From positions 1 through 64,000 of the forward strand of contig NZ_RRZK01000009.1 of NCBI RefSeq assembly GCF_004348895.1: 64,000 bases of DNA, written 5' to 3'. Shown one piece after another: positions 35,368 to 44,228 of the stretch. The translations under genes and the position numbers were made by a program. The stretch comes from Pseudomonas vancouverensis (GTDB lineage: Bacteria; Pseudomonadota; Gammaproteobacteria; Pseudomonadales; Pseudomonadaceae). The notes under the pieces were generated by a model that saw only the letters and a list, made by a program, of their open reading frames with translations, was not told where the DNA came from and made no database searches. The first letter of the stretch is position 1, and each line of letters starts with the position of its first letter.

Positions 35368-36498
35368 CTACAACCAGACATTGAGCATGCGCGCGCCACG
35401 GGCGTTGTCATTGGCGAACTGCTGGCCGTTACGGTTCAGGAAGCTCTGGCCGGCACTGCCCTGATCCCAGAAGTGCCCCCGAAGGAATACGCTCATGCCG
35501 GCGATGGCACGGCTGTCCGGTGCGTGTGTGGTCAGGGTCAGGGTTCGCCAGGCCTGACCTTCGCTGACATCCCCGGCGTTGAGTCTGAAAGACGCCGGAA
35601 TCGATGAGCCCCGGTAGCCACGCCACGGCTGGTCCCACGTGCCGTGGCCGGGAACAAATGCCGGTACAGCGACCAGTTGCACACTCTGGTCATCAAGCCT
35701 GCGGTAATTGTCCGGGTCCCAACTGTCGCGACCGATGAGTACACCGAGCCGGCCAGCCGGGGTGTCGACTGCATTTAGCACATGCTCGCTGTTGGCCTTG
35801 ATCGCATCGTGTCCGGCGAAGGACGGATACATCTGCCGTTGCGGTTGGCCAATGGGGAGGCCATCGCTGTTGAACACCACGCTGCTGTTGTACAGCGCGC
35901 CACGGCCGATTTTCAGGGTGCCGTTGACGATGCTGGGTTCGGGCAACACGATGGAGCCCGCCACCAGGGTGATGTGGAATTCCCTGGCCAGTCCGCCGAA
36001 CAGCGCCTGGTAGTCCTTGGCCATCGATTTGGCCTTCATGCGCAGGTGCGCGTCATCCAGCCGGTTGCCACCTTCGGCGCTGATCAGGGCACGGACAAAC
36101 TTCAGCGGATTGCTCACCGCCAGCCAATTCATCGCTTCCTTGAGGGAGCTGGCCTGATACAACTCGTCTTTCTCGCCGCTGACCATCAGCCAGGTGCCAA
36201 TGTGCTCCGGCAATACCACGATGGTTTTGCCGTTCAACAAACCCTGGGCCTGGGCTTTCTGCAGATAGGCCGCGAGCTTGCGGTGCAGGCGTTCGGGGCT
36301 TTGATAGTCAGTGGGGAACAATTCGGGCTGGATGCCCAGCAGATTGCCGTGATCGGCGGGGGCGCCCTGATCGACGGCCAGGCTGATGCGCAGGTCCGAG
36401 AGGTAATGCCCCATCGGACGGTCCGCGGCCCACATCGCGTAGGTCGTGAGGGCAGCGATCACTGCCAGGGAAAACGTCAGGTACAGAAATTTACGCAT
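35368..36498 (-). CDS. Nitrilase-fold (carbon-nitrogen hydrolase-like) protein, membrane-anchored
   Basis: 376 aa. One N-terminal hydrophobic helix (residues 3-22) then a nitrilase-like domain: Glu98 in VVLPEHIGTW (catalytic Glu position), a QRQMYPSF strand where the catalytic Lys normally precedes the Pro, and GVLIGRDSW, where the catalytic Cys of GVLICxD is Gly256. With Cys gone and Lys apparently replaced, hydrolase activity is unlikely. The ATG at 36498 is preferred to a GTG at 36519, though neither has a good ribosome-binding site. It could be a scaffold or ligand-binding relative. It lies directly upstream of the araC-type gene on the same strand. Confidence 0.7.
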   Translation of the reverse strand: MRKFLYLTFSLAVIAALTTYAMWAADRPMGHYLSDLRISLAVDQGAPADHGNLLGIQPELFPTDYQSPERLHRKLAAYLQKAQAQGLLNGKTIVVLPEHIGTWLMVSGEKDELYQASSLKEAMNWLAVSNPLKFVRALISAEGGNRLDDAHLRMKAKSMAKDYQALFGGLAREFHITLVAGSIVLPEPSIVNGTLKIGRGALYNSSVVFNSDGLPIGQPQRQMYPSFAGHDAIKANSEHVLNAVDTPAGRLGVLIGRDSWDPDNYRRLDDQSVQLVAVPAFVPGHGTWDQPWRGYRGSSIPASFRLNAGDVSEGQAWRTLTLTTHAPDSRAIAGMSVFLRGHFWDQGSAGQSFLNRNGQQFANDNARGARMLNVWL

Positions 36499-36519
36499 GG
36501 GTGAACAGTCAACGGCCAC

Positions 36520-37015
36520 GGGCTGGCATGGATTTTCATTGATCCTGAACTTTTGAGCTACCGAAAATCAATAGGTTATTAATTTTTTTTCATGTTAGCA
36601 GAATTTTTATTTTCACCCAAATTGGTATTTTCCTGCGAATTAAGCATCGTAATTGCACCTCAAAACTAGGTCCGGTCAAGGGGCCAGATCGAAAGAGAAA
36701 AATGGGAGAACAGTTGATCTTTCTTGGGTGCAGATTTTTAGCGAAAGGGGAGCGGGCGTCGGCAGGGATCTAGCTTTGGTGTAAATACTGGTCGATATAA
36801 CTCAACTACATATATTTTCTAGGGAGGTAGCTTTTGTGAGGTCGATGTTAATCTAAGATCTGGGCTAGACGAAACGTAAAAACGTTACATGCTTTTCGTT
36901 CTATACCGTGCGGTTGTCAGTAATCTCAATAATATTATTATTCGGTGGACTTGGGGTTTTTTGCTAAGGCCTTGGGATCGCCGTAATCGGTAGCATTTGT
37001 TAGCGAGGGCCCGGT
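36520..37015. other. AT-rich gene-free stretch at the edge of the accessory island
   Basis: About 500 nt without a supportable gene, visibly richer in A/T than the core region to the left (TTAATTTTTTTTCATG, AATAATATTATTATTC). It separates the core nitrilase-like gene from tniQ. If the Tn7-like module is complete, its far end should lie here, but I found no inverted repeat matching the sequence beyond tnsA. Confidence 0.6.
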
Positions 37016-39097
37016 TTACTTTCTTGTTATTGATGATTCTATGCCTATAGACTGTGCTATAGACTGAAGTGTTGCAGGAGTCGTCAGGTAGTGACTATAG
37101 ATTCTACGCAGGGGCTTCGTAGTCTTTGGTTGAGTACTTATCTTACGCTGACTTTTGCGGTGCTCAGTAAGTATATTGTTAACTTCGTCTAGCCTTAAGA
37201 CTGTATGCCCGTTTATAGAGTCTGGATGACATAGAGGTAGGGGTGTTATTTTTTTTGCGTCAATAAGACCTGATACAACTGATTTGGAAACTCTAAATTT
37301 TGTGTAAAGGGATGTCGTTGTAATATAGTTGCGATAATGCTCATTAATTTTCTTTGCATCATCTAGTGTAATGTAGGCTCTTTCCAGCCATATGCACTCT
37401 ATATATCCCGTGTTAATAAAGCGTGAGTGGATGATGCGCGAGTCGCAACCTGTCGCTTCGTCAACCTCCGATACTGATAGGTGTTTTTCTCTCCAGATCA
37501 GTGCGTTCCTCATTCCTTCCTCAGTGCAATATTCTCTATGACTTCTACCTCTCCGGATCGGCCCAGGGGCTGTTTTCAATATTCCCAATCTCACAAGTTC
37601 AGCCACATCTTTAACGGGCATGCGTAAACGCTCGGAAGCGATGTTGAAAGTTATTAGTCCGCTAGAGTAGGGGAGATGTTTTAAGATATTCATATTTCGT
37701 CGATCAAGGCGTTGGCGCAGATCTTCGGGAAGGTGTTTTCTTTGATAAACTAAGAGTTTTCTTGCGTAGCGTGTGGTCCGAATAGCTATCGGGGCTAAGT
37801 TTAAAAGAAGAGTTCTTAGTTCGTTGTTGGAAAACCCGCTTTTTCTGATTATCTCAGACTTAAGGGCGTAGTTGTCGTTAAATTTATTTACTTCTCCTAG
37901 CGTGGTGGCTATTCTTGATGAGTTGTCCAGCTTCGCTCCCTTCAATAAGCCGGAGCTTATAAGTCGACGTACGGTTTTTGGCGTTGTGCCTAAAAGTTCT
38001 GCTGCGGCTATATGATTCAAAAGCTCAAATTCGTGCAATGGCTCTGCTGGAGTATCATCCCGCTCCCACAAAATATCTTTGTGGGAATATAGCGTCTTGC
38101 ATAGCTCGGGGCACTGAAAGGTTTTTCGAATTGTGCGCCGAGATGAAGAGTACACGCAGCGGTGTTCGTTCCGCAATGCCATAACATTCTCATTGGAGCC
38201 AAATATCAGCTTTATTTCCTCGGACTCAAATACAAGTTCCCCACACTGGCAGTTGGCAGCATGACTCACAGGGCGGGTCTGGCACGCACTGAAATAGTAT
38301 TCTTTTGCATATTGACTAAGTGTTGGGTTTGCGCTGAGCAGAAATGGTGCTAGTAGTGCTCGACGGTGGAGGCTGGGGAATCGGTCTTGCAGTTTTTCCA
38401 ATTCTCGAAAGAAAAAAGTTTTGTTGCCAGTTGCTATCTTGGTGCAACTTTCAAGGATGAATGACCGATTGTCACATGTATGCGCAAAGCTCATCGCGGT
38501 CATGGCTGCAATGAAGGTAGTGAAGAACTGCGTATCTTTATTGTTCAATGCTGTACTGAGTAATTGACTCGTATGGTTGTTTGCAAGTACAGTAGGTGTG
38601 AGGCGTAAATCAAAGCCACAGGGGCAGAAATAATTATTTATGCTCCGCCATTCGAGTTTGTTCTTGCATTCTGGACACTTCTCAATGTACAACTCTCCAT
38701 GTACAGGACACACATCCGAAAAATTAAAGGCATGCATCTGATTGAGGAAGCCCTCGCGAGCGCAACCAGGGCAAAGGGCCAGATCTGTTCTTACTACTGA
38801 AGGCGCAAAAGAAACTCCCGCAACGTTTATTCCACTTCGCGAACTTGGTCCTGAAGGGGTAAAAAAACACGCTTGGATGCTAGCCTTCTCATGCGGTTCA
38901 AAAGACGAATGACTGGTTAGTAAGTTGCAGGCTGCATGGGCTTTCCAAAGCACAGAAATCATGGAGTTACGCTGATGATTATGGGCATCCAGGAGGAACT
39001 GATTCGTTGAGATGCCGTTGCCAATTGCACAGCGATATATCAACGACATTGCGCTCTCCCCATCTTTCGGAATCGGAAAAAATATGAGTGGGCTCAT
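37016..39097 (-). CDS. tniQ: TniQ/TnsD-family target-selection protein
   Basis: 693 aa. TniQ-type proteins choose the target site and recruit TnsC. The N-terminal part has the family's zinc-finger pattern: LALCPGCAREGFLN then DVCPVHGELYIEKCPECKN near residues 108-146, with CPCGFDL following. The later part repeatedly shows short helix-turn-helix-like segments (AAAELLGTTPKTVRRLISSG near 370), consistent with a long, TnsD-like DNA reader rather than a minimal TniQ. The ATG overlaps the tnsC stop by 4 nt. The target it recognises cannot be read from the window. Confidence 0.85.
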   Translation of the reverse strand: MSPLIFFPIPKDGESAMSLIYRCAIGNGISTNQFLLDAHNHQRNSMISVLWKAHAACNLLTSHSSFEPHEKASIQACFFTPSGPSSRSGINVAGVSFAPSVVRTDLALCPGCAREGFLNQMHAFNFSDVCPVHGELYIEKCPECKNKLEWRSINNYFCPCGFDLRLTPTVLANNHTSQLLSTALNNKDTQFFTTFIAAMTAMSFAHTCDNRSFILESCTKIATGNKTFFFRELEKLQDRFPSLHRRALLAPFLLSANPTLSQYAKEYYFSACQTRPVSHAANCQCGELVFESEEIKLIFGSNENVMALRNEHRCVYSSSRRTIRKTFQCPELCKTLYSHKDILWERDDTPAEPLHEFELLNHIAAAELLGTTPKTVRRLISSGLLKGAKLDNSSRIATTLGEVNKFNDNYALKSEIIRKSGFSNNELRTLLLNLAPIAIRTTRYARKLLVYQRKHLPEDLRQRLDRRNMNILKHLPYSSGLITFNIASERLRMPVKDVAELVRLGILKTAPGPIRRGRSHREYCTEEGMRNALIWREKHLSVSEVDEATGCDSRIIHSRFINTGYIECIWLERAYITLDDAKKINEHYRNYITTTSLYTKFRVSKSVVSGLIDAKKITPLPLCHPDSINGHTVLRLDEVNNILTEHRKSQRKISTQPKTTKPLRRIYSHYLTTPATLQSIAQSIGIESSITRK

Positions 39098-40041
39098 TTT
39101 TTCTTCCTGCTGCTTGTGATTGCCTTTTTAAGCTGGCCAATGGTCATCTCGAATGGATTTTCTTTTGTAAGGCGAAGTGAAACCTTTACACGATTACAGC
39201 CCGCAGCCAAATCGTCGATGAGTAGGTTTTCATCATTTCTGTTAAGCGCTGCCATTATGGCAGCAAACAAAATGTTAAATAAACCTCGGAAATTTCCTCC
39301 TGTTGCTACATAAAAGGAAAGTACCATTTTTTCATCTGTGAATGCGGGTGTGTTGACGAAGCCAATTTCAGTTTTTAAATGCGTCGCATAGGCTCGAAGC
39401 ACCTTGGAAAACGTATTCCAGTTTTCCGGTGTGCTCAGGGAGAAAGGTTGTAGGTAGGCACGGTATGGAAAACGATCGGTGAGTGCGCTGCGCAAATCGA
39501 TAATTTTTTCAGTTTCGCACTCGCCAACTAATAGTACGGGTCTTTGGAATACGTCCATTAGAACCTTAACAAAGTCAGCCGCATTTTTGATTGCTTGGCT
39601 GGTGCCAGATCGATAGAGGTGGGGCCACTCATCGAGTATGAGAAGTTTTGTCTGGCAGCTTACGAGCGTTTGGAATAGACAGCTTTCCAAGGCTTCCTGA
39701 TTTTGGTAGGGGCGATAAGCTCCAAATTCCCTCAATAACCTGGCCATAAGAGATTTGACAGTAGTGTCGTTCGGCACAAGGCATGAAACGACTGGCATGA
39801 TTTTTTGAATCCCGTCCTCCGACTTTACAAAGCGCGCAGGTGGGAACTCGGCAGTTAGTTGTTGACAAATACGGCTTTTACCCGTGCCTGAGTCTCCTAG
39901 TAGTACTGCACCACAGTTTTCGCCGAGCACATCTGCCGCTTCGATTGAACGATGGAGTGACTCCAGCGCGTCCGAATAGGAGGGGTGTAGGATCGTAAGC
40001 TCTTTGAAGTGCTGAAGCTTCGCTTTAGTGATCGGATTCAT
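39094..40041 (-). CDS. tnsC: TnsC/TniB-like AAA+ transposition ATPase
   Basis: 315 aa. Walker A GDSGTGKS (residues 49-56) and Walker B LLILDEWPHL (Asp137, Glu138) are intact. TnsC links the target selector to the TnsAB transposase and polymerises on DNA with ATP. Start: two ATGs in tandem (40044, 40041) lie inside the end of tnsB; the second is 6 nt after GGAG and is chosen. Ends in a basic tail (SSRKKK). Confidence 0.88.
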   Translation of the reverse strand: MNPITKAKLQHFKELTILHPSYSDALESLHRSIEAADVLGENCGAVLLGDSGTGKSRICQQLTAEFPPARFVKSEDGIQKIMPVVSCLVPNDTTVKSLMARLLREFGAYRPYQNQEALESCLFQTLVSCQTKLLILDEWPHLYRSGTSQAIKNAADFVKVLMDVFQRPVLLVGECETEKIIDLRSALTDRFPYRAYLQPFSLSTPENWNTFSKVLRAYATHLKTEIGFVNTPAFTDEKMVLSFYVATGGNFRGLFNILFAAIMAALNRNDENLLIDDLAAGCNRVKVSLRLTKENPFEMTIGQLKKAITSSRKKK

Positions 40042-41899
40042 CATCGTCTCCAACTGCCGTATAAAGAGTAATGAAGTCTTCGTCATCTGTAGTTAGGCCT
40101 CCCTCAATGCAAGTATCCAATGAAGAGTTGTCCATCTCTTCATCTTTAGTTGTGGGAGTCATATTGATTGGTTTGCTTTTTTTCTGACTACTTTCTTTGC
40201 ATGCTTTCACGTACTCGTTGAGCTCATAAAGTTTTATTAGAGCAATATCAGCGTTGAAGTTATTCCTTTCTTGCAATAGCTGCGCTACAACTAATTCATG
40301 ATCGCTGAGTGTCAGGCCGTTTTGGTAGTCTGGATCAGTGGCTGTCGCCGGATGTCTGTCATCCGGCGTTTCGGGGTGTGCCACCCAGACGGTGCCGAGG
40401 TCACAAGGATTGTAGTAGACCACTGCCTTTTGATCTCGTTTAAGTTTCTGGCGAACCTCAGGTAATCCAGCCCCGAACCAACTTAGGTGTTTAGTATAGA
40501 CTCGTCCGCCGTCGAGCCTTAAATACCACCTGCTTACACACAAGTCTTTTAGTTCCTCTTCGGTGTATTGCTCGGCTGGGGGCGCGAGTGAACATAATTG
40601 AATCTTCTTTTGTGCTGGACTGGTATATAATTCTTCGTGCCAAGTGTTATGGTACACCTCGAGCCAAGATTCATAGGCTGTGCGTAATTGCTCTAGGGTC
40701 AAACAGGCATATTCTTTCGAGGAGTAATCACCTAGTGCCTCTGGAGAGCCTTTGGTTGTGCCTGGAAGATTATTGGTAAATCCGGTGCTTACGGTACCGA
40801 AGAAACGTTCGATCATGGCTTTTGCGTCAGGATCATCAATGGGAACGTAATTAGGGTTGATGCCCAAGGTTTTGAACGTTGTAATCGTCCAGTTGTTTAG
40901 AATCTCCGAGCCATGATCTCCACCAATTCCCGCCATCTTACCGTTTTTGATGATTGCTCGTATCGTCGCTCGCATCATCTTCTCCGCACAGGGTGCGCCT
41001 AGGGAAATGTCCCACCCAGAGTTTTCCCTTGTGGCAGGTACAATATGTGCCGAGAGTACTGGCCGTCCGACTACACCCGTTCGATGATCCTTGACGCACA
41101 CATTCATCTTGTGACTATCAAAGAGAGTCACGGAGTACGGGTCGTCATCGATATACAGATGACCGCTAAATTTGTTCTTTCTTCTGGCGGATTTCGTCCC
41201 CTCCCGTTTTTGGGTGACGTAATAGCTATCTTTCTGCAATATCCGCCGACGGAAAGTCGCGTACGATGGTACTTTTAACCTCTCAGTACTATACTTGGCA
41301 CGGTCTCTGTTTTCTTTGGCAATGTGCCCCTTTAATAACTTATATGCATGAGTGATGGACGGTCGTTCTCTTTGCAAGTACACCGTGTCTATATAGTGCT
41401 GTATGAGTTCTTCAGCGCAAGTTGGTAGTCGTTTAGGGCGAGGTTTAGGCGCCAACCTGAGCAGCGATAAGGGATTGCAGTTATTATCCGATAACCTTTT
41501 TTTCCATCTCCTGACGGAAGATAGGCTAGGTCGATCGTCATCTTGGATTCTGTCTGCGACTCGTTTGATCATCGCCTCACCGGCGATGCGTGGAAGCCTG
41601 CCGTCAAGGTTCTCCAGGCACTCCAGTGCGTAAGCAAAATGTGTTCGCGCCATTTTTTGCTGCAACTCCGGCATTGATGCAAAACGGGCAGCAGGGCTAA
41701 TATCGATGGGGGCACGTTGGTGCAGAATCAATTTGCCTTTTTGCTCCATGCTGGCAAACATGTCGCGGTCAATGAAACGGCGGTATTGATGAATTAGGGA
41801 GCACATTGCAATGTCGCTACCATCTATACTTACAATCTCGTAGACCTGACCGTCGAGCCTATATTGCGCGCCTACTTTCGGTTCGCTAATGCTCATCAC
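40025..41899 (-). CDS. tnsB: TnsB-like DDE transposase
   Basis: 624 aa. An N-terminal region with DNA-binding helices precedes an rve-type catalytic core. Candidate DDE residues: Asp251/252 in LYIDDDP, Asp328 in GGDHGSE and Glu364 in AMIERFF; the 35-residue gap between the last two is classical. A beta-barrel domain and an acidic C-terminal tail (DDDESDH), which in Tn7 contacts TnsC, follow. The start overlaps the end of tnsA. The catalytic set looks intact, so the element could still be active. Confidence 0.88.
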   Translation of the reverse strand: MMSISEPKVGAQYRLDGQVYEIVSIDGSDIAMCSLIHQYRRFIDRDMFASMEQKGKLILHQRAPIDISPAARFASMPELQQKMARTHFAYALECLENLDGRLPRIAGEAMIKRVADRIQDDDRPSLSSVRRWKKRLSDNNCNPLSLLRLAPKPRPKRLPTCAEELIQHYIDTVYLQRERPSITHAYKLLKGHIAKENRDRAKYSTERLKVPSYATFRRRILQKDSYYVTQKREGTKSARRKNKFSGHLYIDDDPYSVTLFDSHKMNVCVKDHRTGVVGRPVLSAHIVPATRENSGWDISLGAPCAEKMMRATIRAIIKNGKMAGIGGDHGSEILNNWTITTFKTLGINPNYVPIDDPDAKAMIERFFGTVSTGFTNNLPGTTKGSPEALGDYSSKEYACLTLEQLRTAYESWLEVYHNTWHEELYTSPAQKKIQLCSLAPPAEQYTEEELKDLCVSRWYLRLDGGRVYTKHLSWFGAGLPEVRQKLKRDQKAVVYYNPCDLGTVWVAHPETPDDRHPATATDPDYQNGLTLSDHELVVAQLLQERNNFNADIALIKLYELNEYVKACKESSQKKSKPINMTPTTKDEEMDNSSLDTCIEGGLTTDDEDFITLYTAVGDDDESDH

Positions 41900-42524
41900 G
41901 AACTCCCCAAATCGGTGTGTCTAGGGTCAGGCGTTGACTGTGGTCAAAATTTAGCAACCGCTCAAAGAGAGCTCTATATATTGCCCGCTCGCGGACTTGG
42001 GATGGGTGCATCAGTAGTTGGCGCAAGCTGATTGGGTAATGCAGTGTGGACAATAGCCGCAAACATCCGCCGAACTCATCTGGGCAGACGTTAAATGAGT
42101 GAAAGTACAAAAATTTCAGATTTCTCAACCGTTCTGCGGGGCGAATATAGGGGAGGTCGGCCAATACCAATTGGAGCCCTTGTCTGTGTAGAGTTTCCTG
42201 TGCTGCGTGAAGTGTTGTAATCCAGCGCGAAGATAGTTCGCTGAAATTTACTTTCACCTCCGTGTAGTAGCATAGCTCGGACGTTTCGACCTTGAAGTCC
42301 GGGCGATATCGGCGCTGACGGTTATTGATTAGGAGTTGTAATTCCCGTGGTTGACTGACGTACTGAATTACTCTTGGGTCGTATTCTAAGTGCACACAAT
42401 AGTCTGACTCAAGGGTGCTGTGGCACACAACTTGGGTATGGTTCTTCCTTGATGGGAAAAACAGCAGGTGTTTGCCGTATCCTTCTCGTTGGGCGAGCTT
42501 GCGGACTTGTATATGACCTTCCAT
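41886..42524 (-). CDS. tnsA: TnsA-like 5'-strand endonuclease
   Basis: 212 aa. Restriction-endonuclease-fold nuclease that cuts the 5' ends of the transposon so it moves by cut-and-paste. Catalytic residues seen: Glu39 (STLESDY), Asp76 (RYRPDF) and the E-V-K pair Glu89/Lys91 (YTEVKV). The C-terminal part should bind TnsC. ATG 42524 is chosen over 42542 because GGAG lies 7 nt before it. First gene of the operon, with a palindrome 47 nt upstream. Confidence 0.87.
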   Translation of the reverse strand: MEGHIQVRKLAQREGYGKHLLFFPSRKNHTQVVCHSTLESDYCVHLEYDPRVIQYVSQPRELQLLINNRQRRYRPDFKVETSELCYYTEVKVNFSELSSRWITTLHAAQETLHRQGLQLVLADLPYIRPAERLRNLKFLYFHSFNVCPDEFGGCLRLLSTLHYPISLRQLLMHPSQVRERAIYRALFERLLNFDHSQRLTLDTPIWGVRDEH

Positions 42525-42570
42525 CGTTTGTCTCCAATGCATCAGGCACGGGTCTGATATTAGAGCTGGC

Positions 42571-42590
42571 GGTAATCAGCTATGATTACC
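42571..42590. promoter_or_regulatory. Perfect 8-bp palindrome upstream of tnsA
   Basis: GGTAATCA GCTA TGATTACC lies 47-66 nt before the tnsA start. The symmetry suggests an operator for repressing the tns operon, or a transposase-binding site. No regulator gene is adjacent. Confidence 0.5.
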
Positions 42591-42664
42591 TGGCTGGTTG
42601 ATAGTATTTACGTACACAATCTTACTTATTTGTCGCCGACATGAAGACAAAATTTCTGGCGCAA

Positions 42665-43234
42665 CTAGTGGCCGAGTTTGCGAGTGTCGGGCTTGATAGC
42701 ATTAGAACCTTGCTGATAAGTCTTCAGCCACTCTTCAAATTTCTTGCGAAGTGTTATGGTGTAGGTGTTTGCTGTGCTGCTGTCATCCGCAATACCTTTA
42801 ATCAGGTAGAGATTAAAGTCGTGGAAGAATCGTTCGACTTTCGCGCTCTGCTTGTGACGATTTGAATTGTCGAACCTCACGTCAAGGTGAATGTCGTTCA
42901 GAGCATGTGGGATTTCTCTGGTGTCCAACGCAGAGTCCACAATGTATTGAGGTCCCTCCTCTCCGCAACGTACTCCATTGGTCAACGTCACGTGGATAGC
43001 GTGCTGCAATGAGTAGGACAGATCCCGTCTGTGCACGTCACCAAAAATTGCGTGCATTTCCACTGAATGGCAAACGTATGCTGGGCGGGTTTTAAAGTGC
43101 AGAAGTTGCGCATAGCAGATGGCCAGCTCGTCATCAGGAATGCAGCGATCAAACCTGTCCATCACCGGTTCTCCTCTAGGTACACAGTGGTCAATGTGGG
43201 CACCGTGAGCTGCTGTCGGTGAAGAGGCGTTCAT
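42665..43234 (-). pseudogene. Remnant of a DDE-type transposase (integrase core)
   Basis: 189-codon frame. AKVERFFHDFNLYLIKGI matches the last acidic block of TnsB/IS481-type integrase cores, and EEWLKTYQQ resembles the segment after it. The first part lacks a complete catalytic domain. It is probably a decayed, truncated transposase from an earlier insertion beside the Tn7-like module. Confidence 0.5.
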
Positions 43235-44228
43235 TCAATTGCGCGATTTGGCGAGCAATGTCATGCGCGAGCGATAGCCGCGACAGCCCCTGTTACCGAT
43301 AACTTGAGTGCATTTTCTCCAGAGTCAGTAGCTGAATGAGCTACGGTTGGCGATCCAGCCGGCGGTGCTGGTCTAGGACGATGTTGTTTTAACTTCGCGG
43401 TGGCCCCAACTCGCATGACAAGCGCGGTTAGGAAGCGCTTTGTGTGAGGGAAGAGGAGTCACCAGGGAATCGAGTTTCGCTGCATTTCGGCGGTAAGAAT
43501 CCTTCCGCTCAAGCCAGACACAATCATCTTGCGCAGAGGTGACTATGTACTCGGAATTGCCATACTCGCCGTATTGTCCGACCTGCGATTCCCTAGGAGC
43601 AGCGACCGATGCCCTTTCAAGGATCGAGTTAAGGGCTAAGACAGTGGCCTTCGCCAGCGATGAACCGTTACACAGCCGCCAGATGAAGAGAGTTCGATTG
43701 GAGACGTCCGAGGCCATCGATGCAGTGCATGGCGAGGCATCGACTCCCTTCAGTTCTGCCGCTAGAAAACGGGAGTCGCTGCGAAGGAACTTGAACGCGT
43801 CAATGGGAGCTTCTGTACTCATGGTGGCGATCTCCACAATGCATACGGGCCGTACGTTTGGTAAGGCGGGCGGCCTCTTTATTACGACTGCCGAAAGCCA
43901 GGGGGCTTTTCATCGCTAGTTCAGCGATGCGCTGAAGTTGAGGAAGGCTTGGTATTGGGCGTGCCTCACCTAGGCCGAATGTTCCACCTTCAGATAGCGT
44001 CAAATTGATTATTACCAAATTCGCCGCCTAGAGACACCTACCTATCTGCAGCATCAATTTTTTTGATCCGGAATAATCCTATAATAATCAGTTGGATAAG
44101 TAGGTCGCCGCGTAAAAAATTCAGCATTGGTACAAGCTTGTCCGCAGCCTCTCATCGACCGTGCTGGACGCACCAACAACATGTTGTAGAACTACACTCT
44201 CTGCAGGTTCAGTGTGAGGAGGTTGCTC
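43235..44228. other. Gene-poor remnant DNA
   Basis: About 1 kb with overlapping medium-length frames on both strands (minus 43373-43837 and 43800-44018; plus 43539-43919), none with a convincing start, known motif or clear coding character. Likely decayed genes. Confidence 0.5.

Larger units (their letters stand above)
37016..42600 (-). mobile_element. Compact Tn7-like transposition module (tnsA-tnsB-tnsC-tniQ)
   Basis: Four overlapping minus-strand genes in the Tn7 order: tnsA, tnsB, tnsC, then a tniQ/tnsD-type gene. Overlaps (14, 17 and 4 nt) indicate one operon. There are no cas genes, so it is not a CRISPR-associated transposon by what is visible. Exact ends were not identified: TGTCGCCGACA at 42631-42641 beyond tnsA is one candidate. 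The boundaries given cover the genes and the operator-like palindrome only. Base composition is lower in GC than the flanks. Confidence 0.8.

Noticed and set aside
37016..42600. CRISPR-associated transposon (CAST)
   Set aside because: TnsABC and TniQ are present, but no cas genes and no CRISPR repeats were seen on either side. The TniQ is long and TnsD-like, which fits protein-based targeting.
43373..43919. Genes on either strand between the transposase remnant and the 303-aa protein
   Set aside because: The two overlapping frames contradict each other, and neither has a good start, motif or recognisable relative.
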